Shown piece by piece: positions 44,463 through 54,079 of a stretch of 64,000 bases of DNA. Under the pieces are notes generated by a model. It was not told where the DNA came from. It made no database searches and saw nothing but the letters and a program-made list of their open reading frames with translations. Location of the stretch: positions 372,001 to 436,000 of the forward strand of contig NZ_JBMHJM010000001.1 in the NCBI RefSeq assembly GCF_049747295.1, read 5' to 3'. Every line of letters begins with the position of its first letter. The stretch's first letter is position 1. The position numbers and the translations under genes were made by a program. Source of the stretch: Afipia sp049747295 (GTDB taxonomy: Bacteria; Pseudomonadota; Alphaproteobacteria; Rhizobiales; Xanthobacteraceae).

Positions 44463-45383
44463 ATGGCAGATCAAAAGTCGCTGGATGGCAAAGTCGTCGT
44501 CGTGACCGGCGCGGGACGCGGCATCGGACGCGAAATCGCATTGCTCGCGGCAGCCGAAGGCGCGAAAGTCGTGGTCAACGACCCCGGTGTTGCCTCCGAT
44601 GGATCGGGCACCAGCGCTGCTCCGGCGGAGGAAGTCGTCGAGGAGATCCGCAAGCGTGGCGGCACTGCGGTCGCAAACTTCGAGACGGTGGCAGAAGCGA
44701 TCCCCGCCAGCAAGATCATCAAGACCGCGATCGATTCGTTCGGGCGCCTTGACGGTGTTGTCAATAATGCCGGCATTCTGCGCGATGCTATTTTCCATCG
44801 CATGAGCGTCGAAGCGTTCGAGTCCGTCATCAAGGTTCACCTGATGGGATCGTTCTATACCTCGCATGCGGCGGCACGCATCTTCCGCGAGCAGGAGAGC
44901 GGCGCGTTCGTGCATTTCACGTCTACATCCGGTCTCATCGGCAATTTCGGACAAGCCAACTATTCGGCCGCGAAACTCGGCATTGTCGGTCTGTCGAAGT
45001 CGATCGCGCTCGACATGAACCGCTTCAATGTTCGCTCCAACTGTGTATCGCCGTTCGCCTGGAGCCGCCTGATCGGCACCATTCCGACCGAGACCGAGGA
45101 AGAGAAAGCCCGCGTCGAGCGCATGCAGCAGATGGGCCCGGAGAAGATTGCGCCTCTATCGGTGTTCTTGCTGAGCGATGCGGCAAAGGATGTCACCGGA
45201 CAGATCTTCGCTGTCCGCATGAATGAAATCTTCCTGATGGGCCAGTCGCGTCCCTTGCGGTCGATCCATCGCGCCGAGGGCTGGACCTGCCAGACGATCG
45301 CCGAACACGGCATGCCGGCGCTGAAATCATCGTTCTACAAGCTCGACCGGTCGGCCGACATCTTCTCGTGGGACGCGATCTAA
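44463..45383 (+). CDS. SDR 3-hydroxyacyl-CoA dehydrogenase (MFE-2/HSD17B4-like)
   Basis: A 306-aa SDR with TGAGRGIG at residues 15-22, NNAG at 101-104, and the catalytic Ser154, Tyr167 and Lys171 (YSAAK). NDPGVASDGSGTSAAPAEEVV after the second strand is the family insert of the peroxisomal multifunctional enzyme type 2 dehydrogenase. It lies 21 nt after the thiolase gene in one operon, fitting beta-oxidation-like degradation of an acyl-CoA. The C-terminal 60 residues extend beyond the core SDR fold. Confidence 0.88.
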   Translation: MADQKSLDGKVVVVTGAGRGIGREIALLAAAEGAKVVVNDPGVASDGSGTSAAPAEEVVEEIRKRGGTAVANFETVAEAIPASKIIKTAIDSFGRLDGVVNNAGILRDAIFHRMSVEAFESVIKVHLMGSFYTSHAAARIFREQESGAFVHFTSTSGLIGNFGQANYSAAKLGIVGLSKSIALDMNRFNVRSNCVSPFAWSRLIGTIPTETEEEKARVERMQQMGPEKIAPLSVFLLSDAAKDVTGQIFAVRMNEIFLMGQSRPLRSIHRAEGWTCQTIAEHGMPALKSSFYKLDRSADIFSWDAI

Positions 45384-45396
45384 AGCCGACGTTGAC

Positions 45397-46191
45397 TCAC
45401 TCGTCGGAAAATCGAGGTGCGCGCTTTTCGATATTGGCGCGCACCGCCTCGCGCTGGTTGGCCGATCCCAGCAATTTCATCTGTTCGACGGACTCCGCCA
45501 GCAAGGCGGGGCCAGGATCAATTGACAAATTGTTGAGCATCCGCTTGATGGCGCGGATGGCATCCGGGCTCTTATCAGCGATCTCGCGCGCCGCCTCCAG
45601 CGCCACCGCTCTGGGATCATCGCAGATCCGCGTGGCGAGGCCATAGGACATCGCCTCCTGCGCGGAGAATATCCGTCCCGTGAAGGCAAGATCGCGAAGG
45701 ATGTCGTCACGAACAAGGCGGCTCAGAATCGGTGTGCCGGCCATGTCAGGCACCAGTCCCCATTTGATTTCCATGATCGACATGCGTGCATCCGGCGCCA
45801 GATATCGCATGTCGGCACCGAGCGCCAATTGAAATCCGCCGCCGAACGCAACGCCGTGAACAGCGGCAATCACCGGCACGGGAAGCTGTCGCCAACCCCA
45901 AACCGCCTGCTGGGAGTGGTTGGTCTGGCCATGGGTGCGCGCCGCAAGATCGCGAAGATCGCTCTTACCTTCTCCCATGGCAGCAAAGCGGCCCATGTCT
46001 AGACCCGCGCAAAATGCCCGTCCCTCGCCTGAGAGAACCACGGCGCGCAATCCCTTTTCACCCTTGAGATGATCGGCGGTGTCAACAAGCGCTTCGAACA
46101 TCGCAGCATCCAGCGCATTCATTTTGTCGGCGCGGACAAGGCGAACGTCGGCCACACCGCCCGACATCGAAACTGTTACACGATCGTTCAT
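45397..46191 (-). CDS. Crotonase-family protein (enoyl-CoA hydratase/isomerase)
   Basis: A 264-aa crotonase with the oxyanion-hole segment GRAFCAGLDM and VHGVAFGGGFQLALGADMRY. The glutamate of the classical hydratase pair that lies in GGGxE is Gln121 here, while Glu141 (SIMEIKWGLVPDMAG) is kept. A one-acid active site suggests an isomerase, a hydrolase or an atypical hydratase. GGGAG lies 8 nt before ATG. It converges with the SDR gene (13 nt apart) and may still belong to the same acyl-CoA pathway. Confidence 0.88.
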   Translation of the reverse strand: MNDRVTVSMSGGVADVRLVRADKMNALDAAMFEALVDTADHLKGEKGLRAVVLSGEGRAFCAGLDMGRFAAMGEGKSDLRDLAARTHGQTNHSQQAVWGWRQLPVPVIAAVHGVAFGGGFQLALGADMRYLAPDARMSIMEIKWGLVPDMAGTPILSRLVRDDILRDLAFTGRIFSAQEAMSYGLATRICDDPRAVALEAAREIADKSPDAIRAIKRMLNNLSIDPGPALLAESVEQMKLLGSANQREAVRANIEKRAPRFSDE

Positions 46192-46380
46192 CGAGGAGCT
46201 CCCGCTGCTATTTTGATTACCGCTTTACAGGCCAAAACCACCCTGCTCTAATCCATGCACAAACAGAAGAAAATATTGAGCCGCAGCATTCTCCTCTCAA
46301 AGATTAGCGATGATCGCGCTGGGAATTCACCTTCCCTGTCGATCGCCTCGCATGAGAATGCAACGTGATGTGAGGATGAG

Positions 46381-47676
46381 ATGGCAGCGCCCAAGCCCCC
46401 TGCGTTTGAAACACTGAGCCTGCACGCCGGCCAGCACCCCGACCCGGTCACCGGATCCCGCGCGGTGCCGATTCACCAGACGACATCCTATGTCTTTCAG
46501 GATGCCGATCATGCCGCCGCGCTGTTCAATCTGGAACGCGCCGGACACATCTACACACGCATCTCGAATCCCACGGTCGCTGTTCTGGAGGAACGCCTTG
46601 CCGCACTCGAAGACGGTGTCGGCGCGGTTTGCACTGCGAGCGGAATGGCGGCGATGCATCTTGCGATTGCGACGTTGCTGGGTGCCGGTGATCATATCGT
46701 CGCTTCAGCTTCGCTGTACGGCGGCACGATCAATCTTCTGACCCATACGCTGCCGCGCTTCGGCATCGCCACCACTTTCGTCAAACCGCGTGATCTAGAC
46801 GCCCTCCGCGCGGCCATCAAGCCGAATACCAAGCTCGTCATCGGCGAGACCATCGGCAATCCCGGTCTGGAAGTTCTCGACACTCCTGCAGTGGCCGACA
46901 TCGCGCACAATGCGGGCGTTCCGCTTCTGATCGACAATACGTTTGCGACACCTTATCTCGCGCGGCCGATCGAACTCGGTGCCGACATCGTCATGAACTC
47001 GATCACCAAGTGGATCGGCGGCCACGGCATCGCCATCGGCGGCGTCATCGTCGACGGCGGGCGCTTCGACTGGGACAAGTCCGGAAGGTTTCCGACCTTG
47101 ACGACGCCCTATGCCGGGTATCATGGCATCATCTTCAGCGAGGAATTCGGGCCGGCGGCTTTCATCATGCGGGCACGCGCCGAAGGCCTTCGCGATTTCG
47201 GCGCATGCATCTCGCCAACCAACGCATTCCAGATTTTGCAAGGGATTGAAACGCTGCACGTCCGCATGCAGCGACATGTGGAGAATGCCAGGGCCGTGCT
47301 GGATTTCCTGGGATCGAACAAGGCCGTTGAATGGATGCTGCACCCCTCTCTCGAAAGCCATCCCGATCACGCTCTGGCGCAGAAACTGCTGCCGCGAGGG
47401 GCCGGCTCGATCATCACTTTCGGCATCAAGGGTGGCCGGAACGCCGGGCGGAAATTCATTGAGGCGCTGAAGCTGGTCAGCCACGTAGCCAATGTTGGCG
47501 ATGCCAAAACGCTTGTCATCCATCCGGCAAGTACGACCCATCAGCAGATGAATGCCGAACAACTTAAAACAGCCGGGATCGGCGAAGAGCTCATCCGGCT
47601 GTCCATCGGTATCGAGGCTGCCGAGGATATCATCGGCGACCTCGGCCAGGCCCTCCGCTTCTCCCAGAAGGCGTAA
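46381..47676 (+). CDS. metY: O-acetylhomoserine aminocarboxypropyltransferase
   Basis: A 431-aa PLP enzyme of the Cys/Met metabolism family. It makes homocysteine from O-acetylhomoserine and sulfide. SLHAGQHPDPVTGSRAVPIH, IHQTTSYVF and YTRISNPTVAVLEERL are typical; the PLP lysine is Lys210 in NSITKWIGGHG. A GAGGATGAG site precedes ATG. The hydrolase gene 3 nt downstream is probably co-translated. The 189-nt upstream region shows no SAM riboswitch that I can recognise. Confidence 0.93.
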   Translation: MAAPKPPAFETLSLHAGQHPDPVTGSRAVPIHQTTSYVFQDADHAAALFNLERAGHIYTRISNPTVAVLEERLAALEDGVGAVCTASGMAAMHLAIATLLGAGDHIVASASLYGGTINLLTHTLPRFGIATTFVKPRDLDALRAAIKPNTKLVIGETIGNPGLEVLDTPAVADIAHNAGVPLLIDNTFATPYLARPIELGADIVMNSITKWIGGHGIAIGGVIVDGGRFDWDKSGRFPTLTTPYAGYHGIIFSEEFGPAAFIMRARAEGLRDFGACISPTNAFQILQGIETLHVRMQRHVENARAVLDFLGSNKAVEWMLHPSLESHPDHALAQKLLPRGAGSIITFGIKGGRNAGRKFIEALKLVSHVANVGDAKTLVIHPASTTHQQMNAEQLKTAGIGEELIRLSIGIEAAEDIIGDLGQALRFSQKA

Positions 47677-47679
47677 TCC

Positions 47680-48474
47680 ATGCATTTGAATGTCAACGGC
47701 GCCGAGGTCTTCGCAGCCACCGGCGGAAAGACTTTCGATCCGAAACTGCCGCTGGTGATTTTCCTGCATGGCGCAGGCTTCGATCATTCCATGTGGGCGT
47801 CATATAGCCGATGGTTTGCCCACCATGGCTACAGCGTGCTGGCTCCCGATCTTCCGGGACATGGACGCTCCAAAGGACAGCCGATCACGACCATTGCCGG
47901 GATGGCCGACTGGACCATCCGTCTCATGGAGACCGCGGGCGCTGCCGATGCCAGGCTTGTCGGTCATTCCATGGGGGCTCTCGTGGCGCTGGATGCCGCC
48001 GCGCGTTACCCTGAAAAGGTCAAAGGTGTTGGCTTAATCGGCGTCGGTGCAGCCATGCCGGTCTCTGCAGATTTGCTCGCCGCCGCGCAGGCAAACGACC
48101 ACGCAGCCATCGATATGGTGTCGATCTGGGGCTTTGGATTTACGGCTGGTCTCGGCGGCTCGCAGGCGCCCGGCCTTTGGATGATGAATGGTGGCCAGCG
48201 CGTTCTTGAACAAACGCCACCGGGCGTCTTGTTCAGCGATCTGTCGGCGTGCAACGATTACAAGACGGCTTTGGACGCGGCCGCGCAGATCAAGGTCCCG
48301 GCCACGCTCATTCTCGGCGAACGGGACATGATGACGCCGATGAAGTCCGGCAAGCAACTTGCTGCCGCCATTGCCGGCTCAAGAGAGGTTATCCTGCCCG
48401 GCGCAGGTCATATGCTGGCAACCGAGCGCCCAGATGATGTCCTGCTGGCGCTTGGCGCTCACATCCCGAAATAA
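47680..48474 (+). CDS. Alpha/beta hydrolase
   Basis: A 264-aa alpha/beta-hydrolase fold protein. The oxyanion part is FLHGAGFDHSMW, the nucleophile is Ser97 in VGHSMGAL, and the late GAGHML provides the histidine. It starts 3 nt after metY, so it is probably translated with it. The substrate is unknown; in this position an ester or thioester hydrolase is as plausible as an epoxide or haloalkane hydrolase. Confidence 0.88.
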   Translation: MHLNVNGAEVFAATGGKTFDPKLPLVIFLHGAGFDHSMWASYSRWFAHHGYSVLAPDLPGHGRSKGQPITTIAGMADWTIRLMETAGAADARLVGHSMGALVALDAAARYPEKVKGVGLIGVGAAMPVSADLLAAAQANDHAAIDMVSIWGFGFTAGLGGSQAPGLWMMNGGQRVLEQTPPGVLFSDLSACNDYKTALDAAAQIKVPATLILGERDMMTPMKSGKQLAAAIAGSREVILPGAGHMLATERPDDVLLALGAHIPK

Positions 48475-48495
48475 ACGTGCGTCTAAAAAGGCAGG

Positions 48496-48750
48496 TCAAT
48501 GCCGGGACGGCGGCTCGTCCAGAATGTCCAGAGCCTCGGTGAACGGAAATTCGAGCACGATCTCGCCGTCGGCATCGGTCACCTCTAGAATGGCCGACAA
48601 CAATTCCGGGTCCTCTCCCTCATCCGCCAACAATTGCCGGATCGTTGCCCGGGCCACGCGCCATGCGTGATCGGGGTCCTGCAACTCCGCGCCCTCCGGA
48701 TCCGGGATCAGCGTTTCGCCGATGTGTGTATGAAAGAAGTATCGAGGCAT
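48496..48750 (-). CDS. DUF6894-type small protein
   Basis: An 84-aa acidic protein beginning PRYFFHTHIGETLIPDPEG, the pattern of the DUF6894 family of Rhizobiales, whose function is unknown. ATG 48750 is used; an ATG three codons upstream is possible. It converges with the hydrolase gene with only 21 nt between. Confidence 0.75.
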   Translation of the reverse strand: MPRYFFHTHIGETLIPDPEGAELQDPDHAWRVARATIRQLLADEGEDPELLSAILEVTDADGEIVLEFPFTEALDILDEPPSRH

Positions 48751-48904
48751 GACCCGCATTTATTGCCGATGACCGTCCTGTGCAAGACCCTCACTCTCTT
48801 TGGCTGGTCAAGCGACAATATCAGAGAGGTGATCTGCATAAGCCCGATTGATCTCGCAATGCGTTTTAAGGCCTAACTTAAGAACTGTCGCTGGAATCGA
48901 TTTC

Positions 48905-49663
48905 GTGCCTACTATTTTCACTGATCCCTGGTTTTATTGCGCCGCCATTCCTGCCGTGGTCCTCCTGGGATTAGCCAAGGGCGGCTTTTCAGGCATTGGC
49001 ACCGCGGCCACACCGCTCGTCGCCCTCTACCTTCCGCCGCTCGAAGCCGCAGCACTGCTGCTGCCGATCCTCCTCACCCAGGATGCCATTTCGGTCTACG
49101 TCTATCGGAAAGACTGGGACGCGTGGAATCTCAAGGTGATGCTGCCCGGCGCCGTGACTGGCATGGGCATCGGCTGGCTGCTGGCCTCGCACCTGCCGGA
49201 TTCCGCGGTACGGATCATCGTCGGCACCATCGGCATCGCGTTCATCATCAATAGCTGGATGAAGCGCGCCGACGTCGATCCGCAGCAGAAAACCGCCGCG
49301 AGCGGATTTGTGTGGGGCGGCGTCTCGGGCTTCACGTCGTTCATGACGCAGGGAGGCGCACCGCCCTTCCAGATTCACGTCCTCCCACAGCGATTGCCGA
49401 AGATGACGTTCGTCGGGACTGCGACGATCTTCTTCGCAATCGTCAACCTGATGAAGATTGTGCCCTACTTCATGCTCGGCCAATTTTCATCGAAAAATCT
49501 GGCGACCTCGGTGGCGTTGCTGCCGCTGGCAATTCTCGCCAACTTTGCCGGCATCTGGCTGGTGAAGCATATGCCGACAAAGCTGTTTTATCAGATCTCC
49601 TACGTCCTGCTGGCGGCCGTATCGCTGGGCCTGCTCTGGCAAGGCCTGTCGGACCTGTTTTAA
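48905..49663 (+). CDS. TauE/SafE family membrane permease
   Basis: A 252-aa membrane protein with about eight hydrophobic segments and the repeat-type glycine motifs LLGLAKGGFSGIGTAATP and GFVWGGVSGFTSFMTQGGAPPFQ. The family exports sulfite, sulfoacetate or related anions. The start at GTG 48905 is preferred because it begins right before the first membrane segment and gives the usual length; the frame is open to 48848. It converges with the aldo/keto reductase. Confidence 0.85.
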   Translation: MPTIFTDPWFYCAAIPAVVLLGLAKGGFSGIGTAATPLVALYLPPLEAAALLLPILLTQDAISVYVYRKDWDAWNLKVMLPGAVTGMGIGWLLASHLPDSAVRIIVGTIGIAFIINSWMKRADVDPQQKTAASGFVWGGVSGFTSFMTQGGAPPFQIHVLPQRLPKMTFVGTATIFFAIVNLMKIVPYFMLGQFSSKNLATSVALLPLAILANFAGIWLVKHMPTKLFYQISYVLLAAVSLGLLWQGLSDLF

Positions 49664-49677
49664 AAGCAACTCCACCC

Positions 49678-50517
49678 CTAAAGCATCGGCAGACTATGCG
49701 GCTCCCGACCACGCGGAAAAGCCTTGTCGATGGCCGCGATGTCTTCCTTTTTTAAGTCGATTTTACCCGCACCTGCGTTCTCCGCGGCATGCACCGCAGA
49801 CGACGCCTTCGGGATTGCTAAAACGGAGGGCTGGCGCGTCAAAAAGCTCAGCGCGACTTGCCGTGGCGTTGCGCCGTACGTGTCGGCAATCTGCTGCAAC
49901 ACCTTCCCGTTTGATGACTGAGGGCTTGGAAAGTCATCGTGACCGAACGGCGAATACGCAACCACCGCAACACCATTTTCCTCGCACCATGGAATGACGG
50001 AGTGCTCGATCGCCCGTTCTTTCAGGTGATACAGAACCTGATTACAGGCGATGCGCCCCTCGCCGGCAACATCGCGCATCTCCTCAAGGTCCGATGCATC
50101 GAAATTGCTGACACCCCATGACTGGATCTTTCCCGCAGCCACAAGATCCTCGAACGCCGCTACCGTTTCTTCCAGCGGATATTGCCCACGCCAGTGCAGG
50201 AGGTAGCAGTCCAGACGATCCGTCTTGAGCCGCTTGAGCGATCGCTCACAGGCCTGCATCGTACCGCGCCGTGACGCGTTGCTCGGCAACACCTTGGAGA
50301 CCAGAAACACCTCCTCGCGCCGTCCGGATATGGCATCCGCGATAACCAGCTCGGCATCGCCATACATCTCGGCGGTGTCGATATGCGTCATGCCGAGATC
50401 GAGCCCCTTGCGCAGCGCGGCGACTGCGGCCGAGCGGTCTCCGTGATCGATATACCAGGTGCCCTGTCCGATCACGGACACAGGCCGCGCGACGTTTCCG
50501 AATGGCTTCTGCTTCAT
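49678..50517 (-). CDS. Aldo/keto reductase
   Basis: A 279-aa AKR with the full tetrad Asp47, Tyr52, Lys75 and His108 (HIDTAEMYG, VSKVLP, LLHWRG). Family members reduce aldehydes or ketones with NADPH. The late SIP/PKASS segment (LAIPKASSAVHAAENAGA) is the NADPH-binding part. Separated by 27 nt from the AttH-like gene upstream and possibly in that operon. Confidence 0.9.
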   Translation of the reverse strand: MKQKPFGNVARPVSVIGQGTWYIDHGDRSAAVAALRKGLDLGMTHIDTAEMYGDAELVIADAISGRREEVFLVSKVLPSNASRRGTMQACERSLKRLKTDRLDCYLLHWRGQYPLEETVAAFEDLVAAGKIQSWGVSNFDASDLEEMRDVAGEGRIACNQVLYHLKERAIEHSVIPWCEENGVAVVAYSPFGHDDFPSPQSSNGKVLQQIADTYGATPRQVALSFLTRQPSVLAIPKASSAVHAAENAGAGKIDLKKEDIAAIDKAFPRGREPHSLPML

Positions 50518-50544
50518 GCTGGAAATCCTAACTCGATCCTTTGA

Positions 50545-51633
50545 TCAATAGCCGGTCATTTCGAGATAGCCCATACCGCTCTGGCTGCCTTTGAATACGA
50601 TAGGCCCCTCCCAATAAGAATAGCGCGTCCCCATCCAGCTCTTTGGATTCAGCGGCGCGCTCTCGATTTTCAGTCCACGATCCCGCAAAACGATAGTCCA
50701 CGAGGTCGGAAGCTTACGGCCTTCGATGTCCGTAAAGCCGGCTGGCGTCATCTCAATCGCGTTTGCGGGGAGAACCTCGGAGTGCCCGCTTCGGTCAATC
50801 CAGTTGCCAGCGAAGTAAGGGCCGCCGTCTTTCTGACGAAGCCGGAACAACATGACTTTCACGCCTGACTCCAGATGCAACGAAAACCAATCCCATCCGG
50901 TCTGGTCGGACGCGAGCGGCTGGCTGCTCCACTCGCGGTCCATCCACGCAAGTCCGTCGACCTGAACGGTCTTGTCGTCGAGCGTCACAGAGCCTTTGGC
51001 TTTGTAGTAGGGCTGGCTGAAATAATACGACGCCTGCCCGCGTTCGGATTTTTTGCTGTAGCCACCGTTCCCCTGCAGCACGAGCGGCTGATCAGCTTCG
51101 AGTGTCAGGGCATAGCTGAACGAGTTTCCCGAGGCTGAAAGCGCGAGCGGCGCAACTGAATGTGCAGCGAAGCCATCGGCCGCGCCCATCTTCCACGAAT
51201 CGATCCATGCCTGAAACGGAACGGCTTGCGCTCCGGCCTGCCCCACGCCGCCGCGCGCAAAACGCTCTGCGAAGCGGTGCGTCTGTGCGTTGGTGACCGC
51301 AGCATGTCCCATCCAGAGTTGCCGGTTGTCCCAGCCGGCCTGCTCCGCCCCCGGAGACATCGCCTGCCTGAACAACGTCCATTGCACGCCCCATTGTGTC
51401 CCGTTGGCATCCTTCAAATTCGCCGTGAGATACCACCACTCGATGCGATAATCCGGATGCGGACCAAGATCGCGTGGAAACTCCAGAGCCTTACCGGGGA
51501 CAACTGAAGCAAATCCGTCGCTGGCACCGCCCAATCCGGCAAAACCTTGCGCGCGCGCGAAGGTACTGGCGAACGGGACCAGCAGACTACCGCCCAGAAA
51601 CGCGCGCCGGCTAATTTGGAGGTCAACGCTCAT
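50545..51633 (-). CDS. AttH-like lipocalin-fold secreted protein (CrtC family)
   Basis: A 362-aa protein of the carotenoid 1,2-hydratase/AttH double-lipocalin family (SEWWYLT-type motif here as HPDYRIEWWYLTANL, and the later WMDREWSSQPL, WDWFSLHL). The N-terminus SRRAFLGGSLLVPFASTFARAQG is a twin-arginine signal, so it is exported folded. It overlaps the FtsX-like permease gene by 11 nt. This arrangement is that of attEFGH loci, in which the ABC transporter and the AttH protein are encoded together; function is not established. Confidence 0.88.
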   Translation of the reverse strand: MSVDLQISRRAFLGGSLLVPFASTFARAQGFAGLGGASDGFASVVPGKALEFPRDLGPHPDYRIEWWYLTANLKDANGTQWGVQWTLFRQAMSPGAEQAGWDNRQLWMGHAAVTNAQTHRFAERFARGGVGQAGAQAVPFQAWIDSWKMGAADGFAAHSVAPLALSASGNSFSYALTLEADQPLVLQGNGGYSKKSERGQASYYFSQPYYKAKGSVTLDDKTVQVDGLAWMDREWSSQPLASDQTGWDWFSLHLESGVKVMLFRLRQKDGGPYFAGNWIDRSGHSEVLPANAIEMTPAGFTDIEGRKLPTSWTIVLRDRGLKIESAPLNPKSWMGTRYSYWEGPIVFKGSQSGMGYLEMTGY

Positions 51634-54079
51634 TGGTGAAAATCTTCACGAGCTCCGCCGGCTCCAACCGGGCCAACCTGAGAATAGGCAGACATGTTGC
51701 CAACAGCGCAGCCAGCATAGCAATCCCGAGCAGTTCCAGCAGTTGGACCGGAAATACATAAAGCGGCAGTCGCCAGCCAAACGCTTTCACGTTCACCACC
51801 GCAACCAAGCACCATGACACGAGGATCCCCAGCGGCAGCGCGAGCAGCGCCGTCAGGAATGCAACCGACATCGTCTTCAGCAATTCAATGGCCGCAAGCC
51901 GCCGTCGCGTAATGCCCAGCGCCCACAGCGGCGCCAATTGCGGCAGCCGGCTGCTGCTGAGTGTGAGCAGGCTTGTCAGCAATGCGACACCGGCCACGCC
52001 GAGCGTGAACGCATTCAGCGCGGACGTGACGGCGAAGGTCCGGTTGAATATCCTCATCGAATCCGCTTTCAGCGTCGCCTGGTCGATCAAACGTGTCGTG
52101 TCGAGGCTGAACTTGTCGCGGAGCGCTTTCACCAGTTCATCCACTTTGGCTGGTGTGACACGTAAGCCAAAGCGCGTATGCGCGATATCAGGCCAGTGTG
52201 TCGCCAGTCTATCTATGTCGATTCCGATCTGGCCTTTCGGATTGCCATAGTCAGGATAAATGCCCGCGACCTGCACAGACCAGGGTCCGTTCGCCGTCGG
52301 GAGGCGAACCTGGTCTCCAAGCTTGACCTTGAGCCGCCGCGCCAATTGCTCGCTGAACAGCGCACCATCGGCTAAGAAAATTTTATCCCAGACATCGGGC
52401 AAGGATTCCAGCAGCGGCCAACGCTCGCGATATGTGGCATGATTGGCGAAACTCAGAACCTCGACCGGAAGACCATCAAGCGTGACATCCGTGCGCCACG
52501 CCGGCAGGATGGCCTCTACTTCGGACCGCCCCCGCAGCCACGAAACAATTTCCTCGCCCTGCTTGTCGCTGGTTGCGTTGAGATAGACTTCCGCTGCCAG
52601 GCGATTGTCGAGCCAGTTTGCAAATGTCCGGCTGAAGCTCTGGACCATGGTCCCGACACCGACATTCACGGCCAATGCGAGCAACAACGCCATCAATGCC
52701 AGCGAAAGACCGGGAAGCTGCTGCCGGCCGTCCGCCCAGAACCATTTCGCGAGCGGACGAACGGTCCGACGTTGGCCGAACCACAAAACAGCGCCCAAGA
52801 TCACGGGCAGGATCAAGGCGGCCGCAAGCAGCAAGGCGGCCAAGACGAGAAAGCCAGCCGCGAGCGAGTCGCCCCAGTACAACACCCCTGCTGCAACGAG
52901 CGCGATTGCCACCGCGAGAAGACCTTGGCGCTTGAGCCAGTGCTGCTGCGCCTGCTGCCAGGCGTACGGCTGGGCGGCAGCAAGGATCGGCAACCGATAG
53001 ACGCGATAAAGCCCCGTGGTCGCGGCAAATAAGGCGCCAAGGATGCTCATGCCGAGCCCGGACAACCACCATTCCAGCTTAAGCGACAGTTGTCCCGGAA
53101 TCTGGGCGCCGTAGAGTCCACGCAGGCTTGCCGCAACGTCAGGCAGCAAAAACGCGGCAACGACATAGCCGCAGATCAGCCCGATAAATCCCGAGGCCAC
53201 GGCGAAGCATACCAGCTCAAGGATCAGCACGCCCGTGAGCATGCGCGCGGAGACACCGCACGCGCGCAACGTCCTGATTGTCGGCAATCGTTGCTCGAGC
53301 GCAAGGCCGACGGCGGAATGGACAATGAAAAGCCCGACAAAGAACGACAGCAATCCAAACGCGGTCAGGTTGAGGTGAAAGCTGCTGGTCAGCCGTTCCA
53401 GATCGCTCGGCGCCCCCGCCTCCACCAGCCGCAATTGATCGCCGACGACGCTTTCGAGTGATGGTCGTTGGCCGACCTGTTTTCCGATCAATAACCGGGA
53501 GACCTGCCCCGGCATTTTCAGCACACGTTGCGCGACGCCGATATCGACCACCAGTACGCCGGGCGCCAGATTGTCCTGCACGGCAAGCGGCGGCAGCGGC
53601 GAAATGCCGTCGATCATCGGGACATCGCCCACACGCTGTTTCAGGTCTGCCAATGTTTCCGGCGCAACCAGCGTTTGCCCGGGGGTAAGAAATTTCTGCA
53701 GATCGGCCTGTCCAATATCCGGCGCAGACCCCGCACCGGGGGGCAATGTGATCGGCTCAACACCAATCAATCGATATGCGCGCCCGCCAATCAACACCCG
53801 TCCCTCGACGACGGGCGACACCAGCCAGTTGGCGCGGCGCAGATCGACGAACAGTTGCTGCGAGAACCACGGACTATCGCGGCTGATCAGCATCGCTGTC
53901 TTGCCGCCGCCGAATGTCGCCGCGGCCCGGTCGTAGCTGTTGCGTGCCTGCTGATTCAGTGCCTGCACGCCGCTCCACAGCGCCGTTGCGGAAATCAAAC
54001 CCACCAGCAAGGTCGCAAGCTGCATCCGGTGCCGTTTCCAGTGGCTCAGGAGAGTCACGAGAACCCAGATCGGATGCAT
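51623..54079 (-). CDS. FtsX/MacB-like ABC permease, double-length (AttFG-like)
   Basis: An 818-aa membrane protein. One segment near the N-terminus (about 20-40) and a large periplasmic part precede clusters of segments near 240-370, 390-500 and 690-810. Two FtsX-type modules are visible (GLLSFFVGLFIVHSAVGLALEQRLPTIRTLRACG and VALLTSLLTLSSSRLPQLAPLWALGITRRRL), so the two permeases AttF and AttG seem joined in one chain. ATG 54079 overlaps the ATPase stop by 1 nt (TGATG). The frame is open upstream to 54166, but that part lies in the ATPase gene. Confidence 0.85.
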   Translation of the reverse strand: MHPIWVLVTLLSHWKRHRMQLATLLVGLISATALWSGVQALNQQARNSYDRAAATFGGGKTAMLISRDSPWFSQQLFVDLRRANWLVSPVVEGRVLIGGRAYRLIGVEPITLPPGAGSAPDIGQADLQKFLTPGQTLVAPETLADLKQRVGDVPMIDGISPLPPLAVQDNLAPGVLVVDIGVAQRVLKMPGQVSRLLIGKQVGQRPSLESVVGDQLRLVEAGAPSDLERLTSSFHLNLTAFGLLSFFVGLFIVHSAVGLALEQRLPTIRTLRACGVSARMLTGVLILELVCFAVASGFIGLICGYVVAAFLLPDVAASLRGLYGAQIPGQLSLKLEWWLSGLGMSILGALFAATTGLYRVYRLPILAAAQPYAWQQAQQHWLKRQGLLAVAIALVAAGVLYWGDSLAAGFLVLAALLLAAALILPVILGAVLWFGQRRTVRPLAKWFWADGRQQLPGLSLALMALLLALAVNVGVGTMVQSFSRTFANWLDNRLAAEVYLNATSDKQGEEIVSWLRGRSEVEAILPAWRTDVTLDGLPVEVLSFANHATYRERWPLLESLPDVWDKIFLADGALFSEQLARRLKVKLGDQVRLPTANGPWSVQVAGIYPDYGNPKGQIGIDIDRLATHWPDIAHTRFGLRVTPAKVDELVKALRDKFSLDTTRLIDQATLKADSMRIFNRTFAVTSALNAFTLGVAGVALLTSLLTLSSSRLPQLAPLWALGITRRRLAAIELLKTMSVAFLTALLALPLGILVSWCLVAVVNVKAFGWRLPLYVFPVQLLELLGIAMLAALLATCLPILRLARLEPAELVKIFTNER

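Noticed and set aside
46192..46380. SAM-II riboswitch upstream of metY
   Set aside because: SAM-II elements often precede met genes in alphaproteobacteria, but the conserved pseudoknot core is not recognisable in this 189-nt region.
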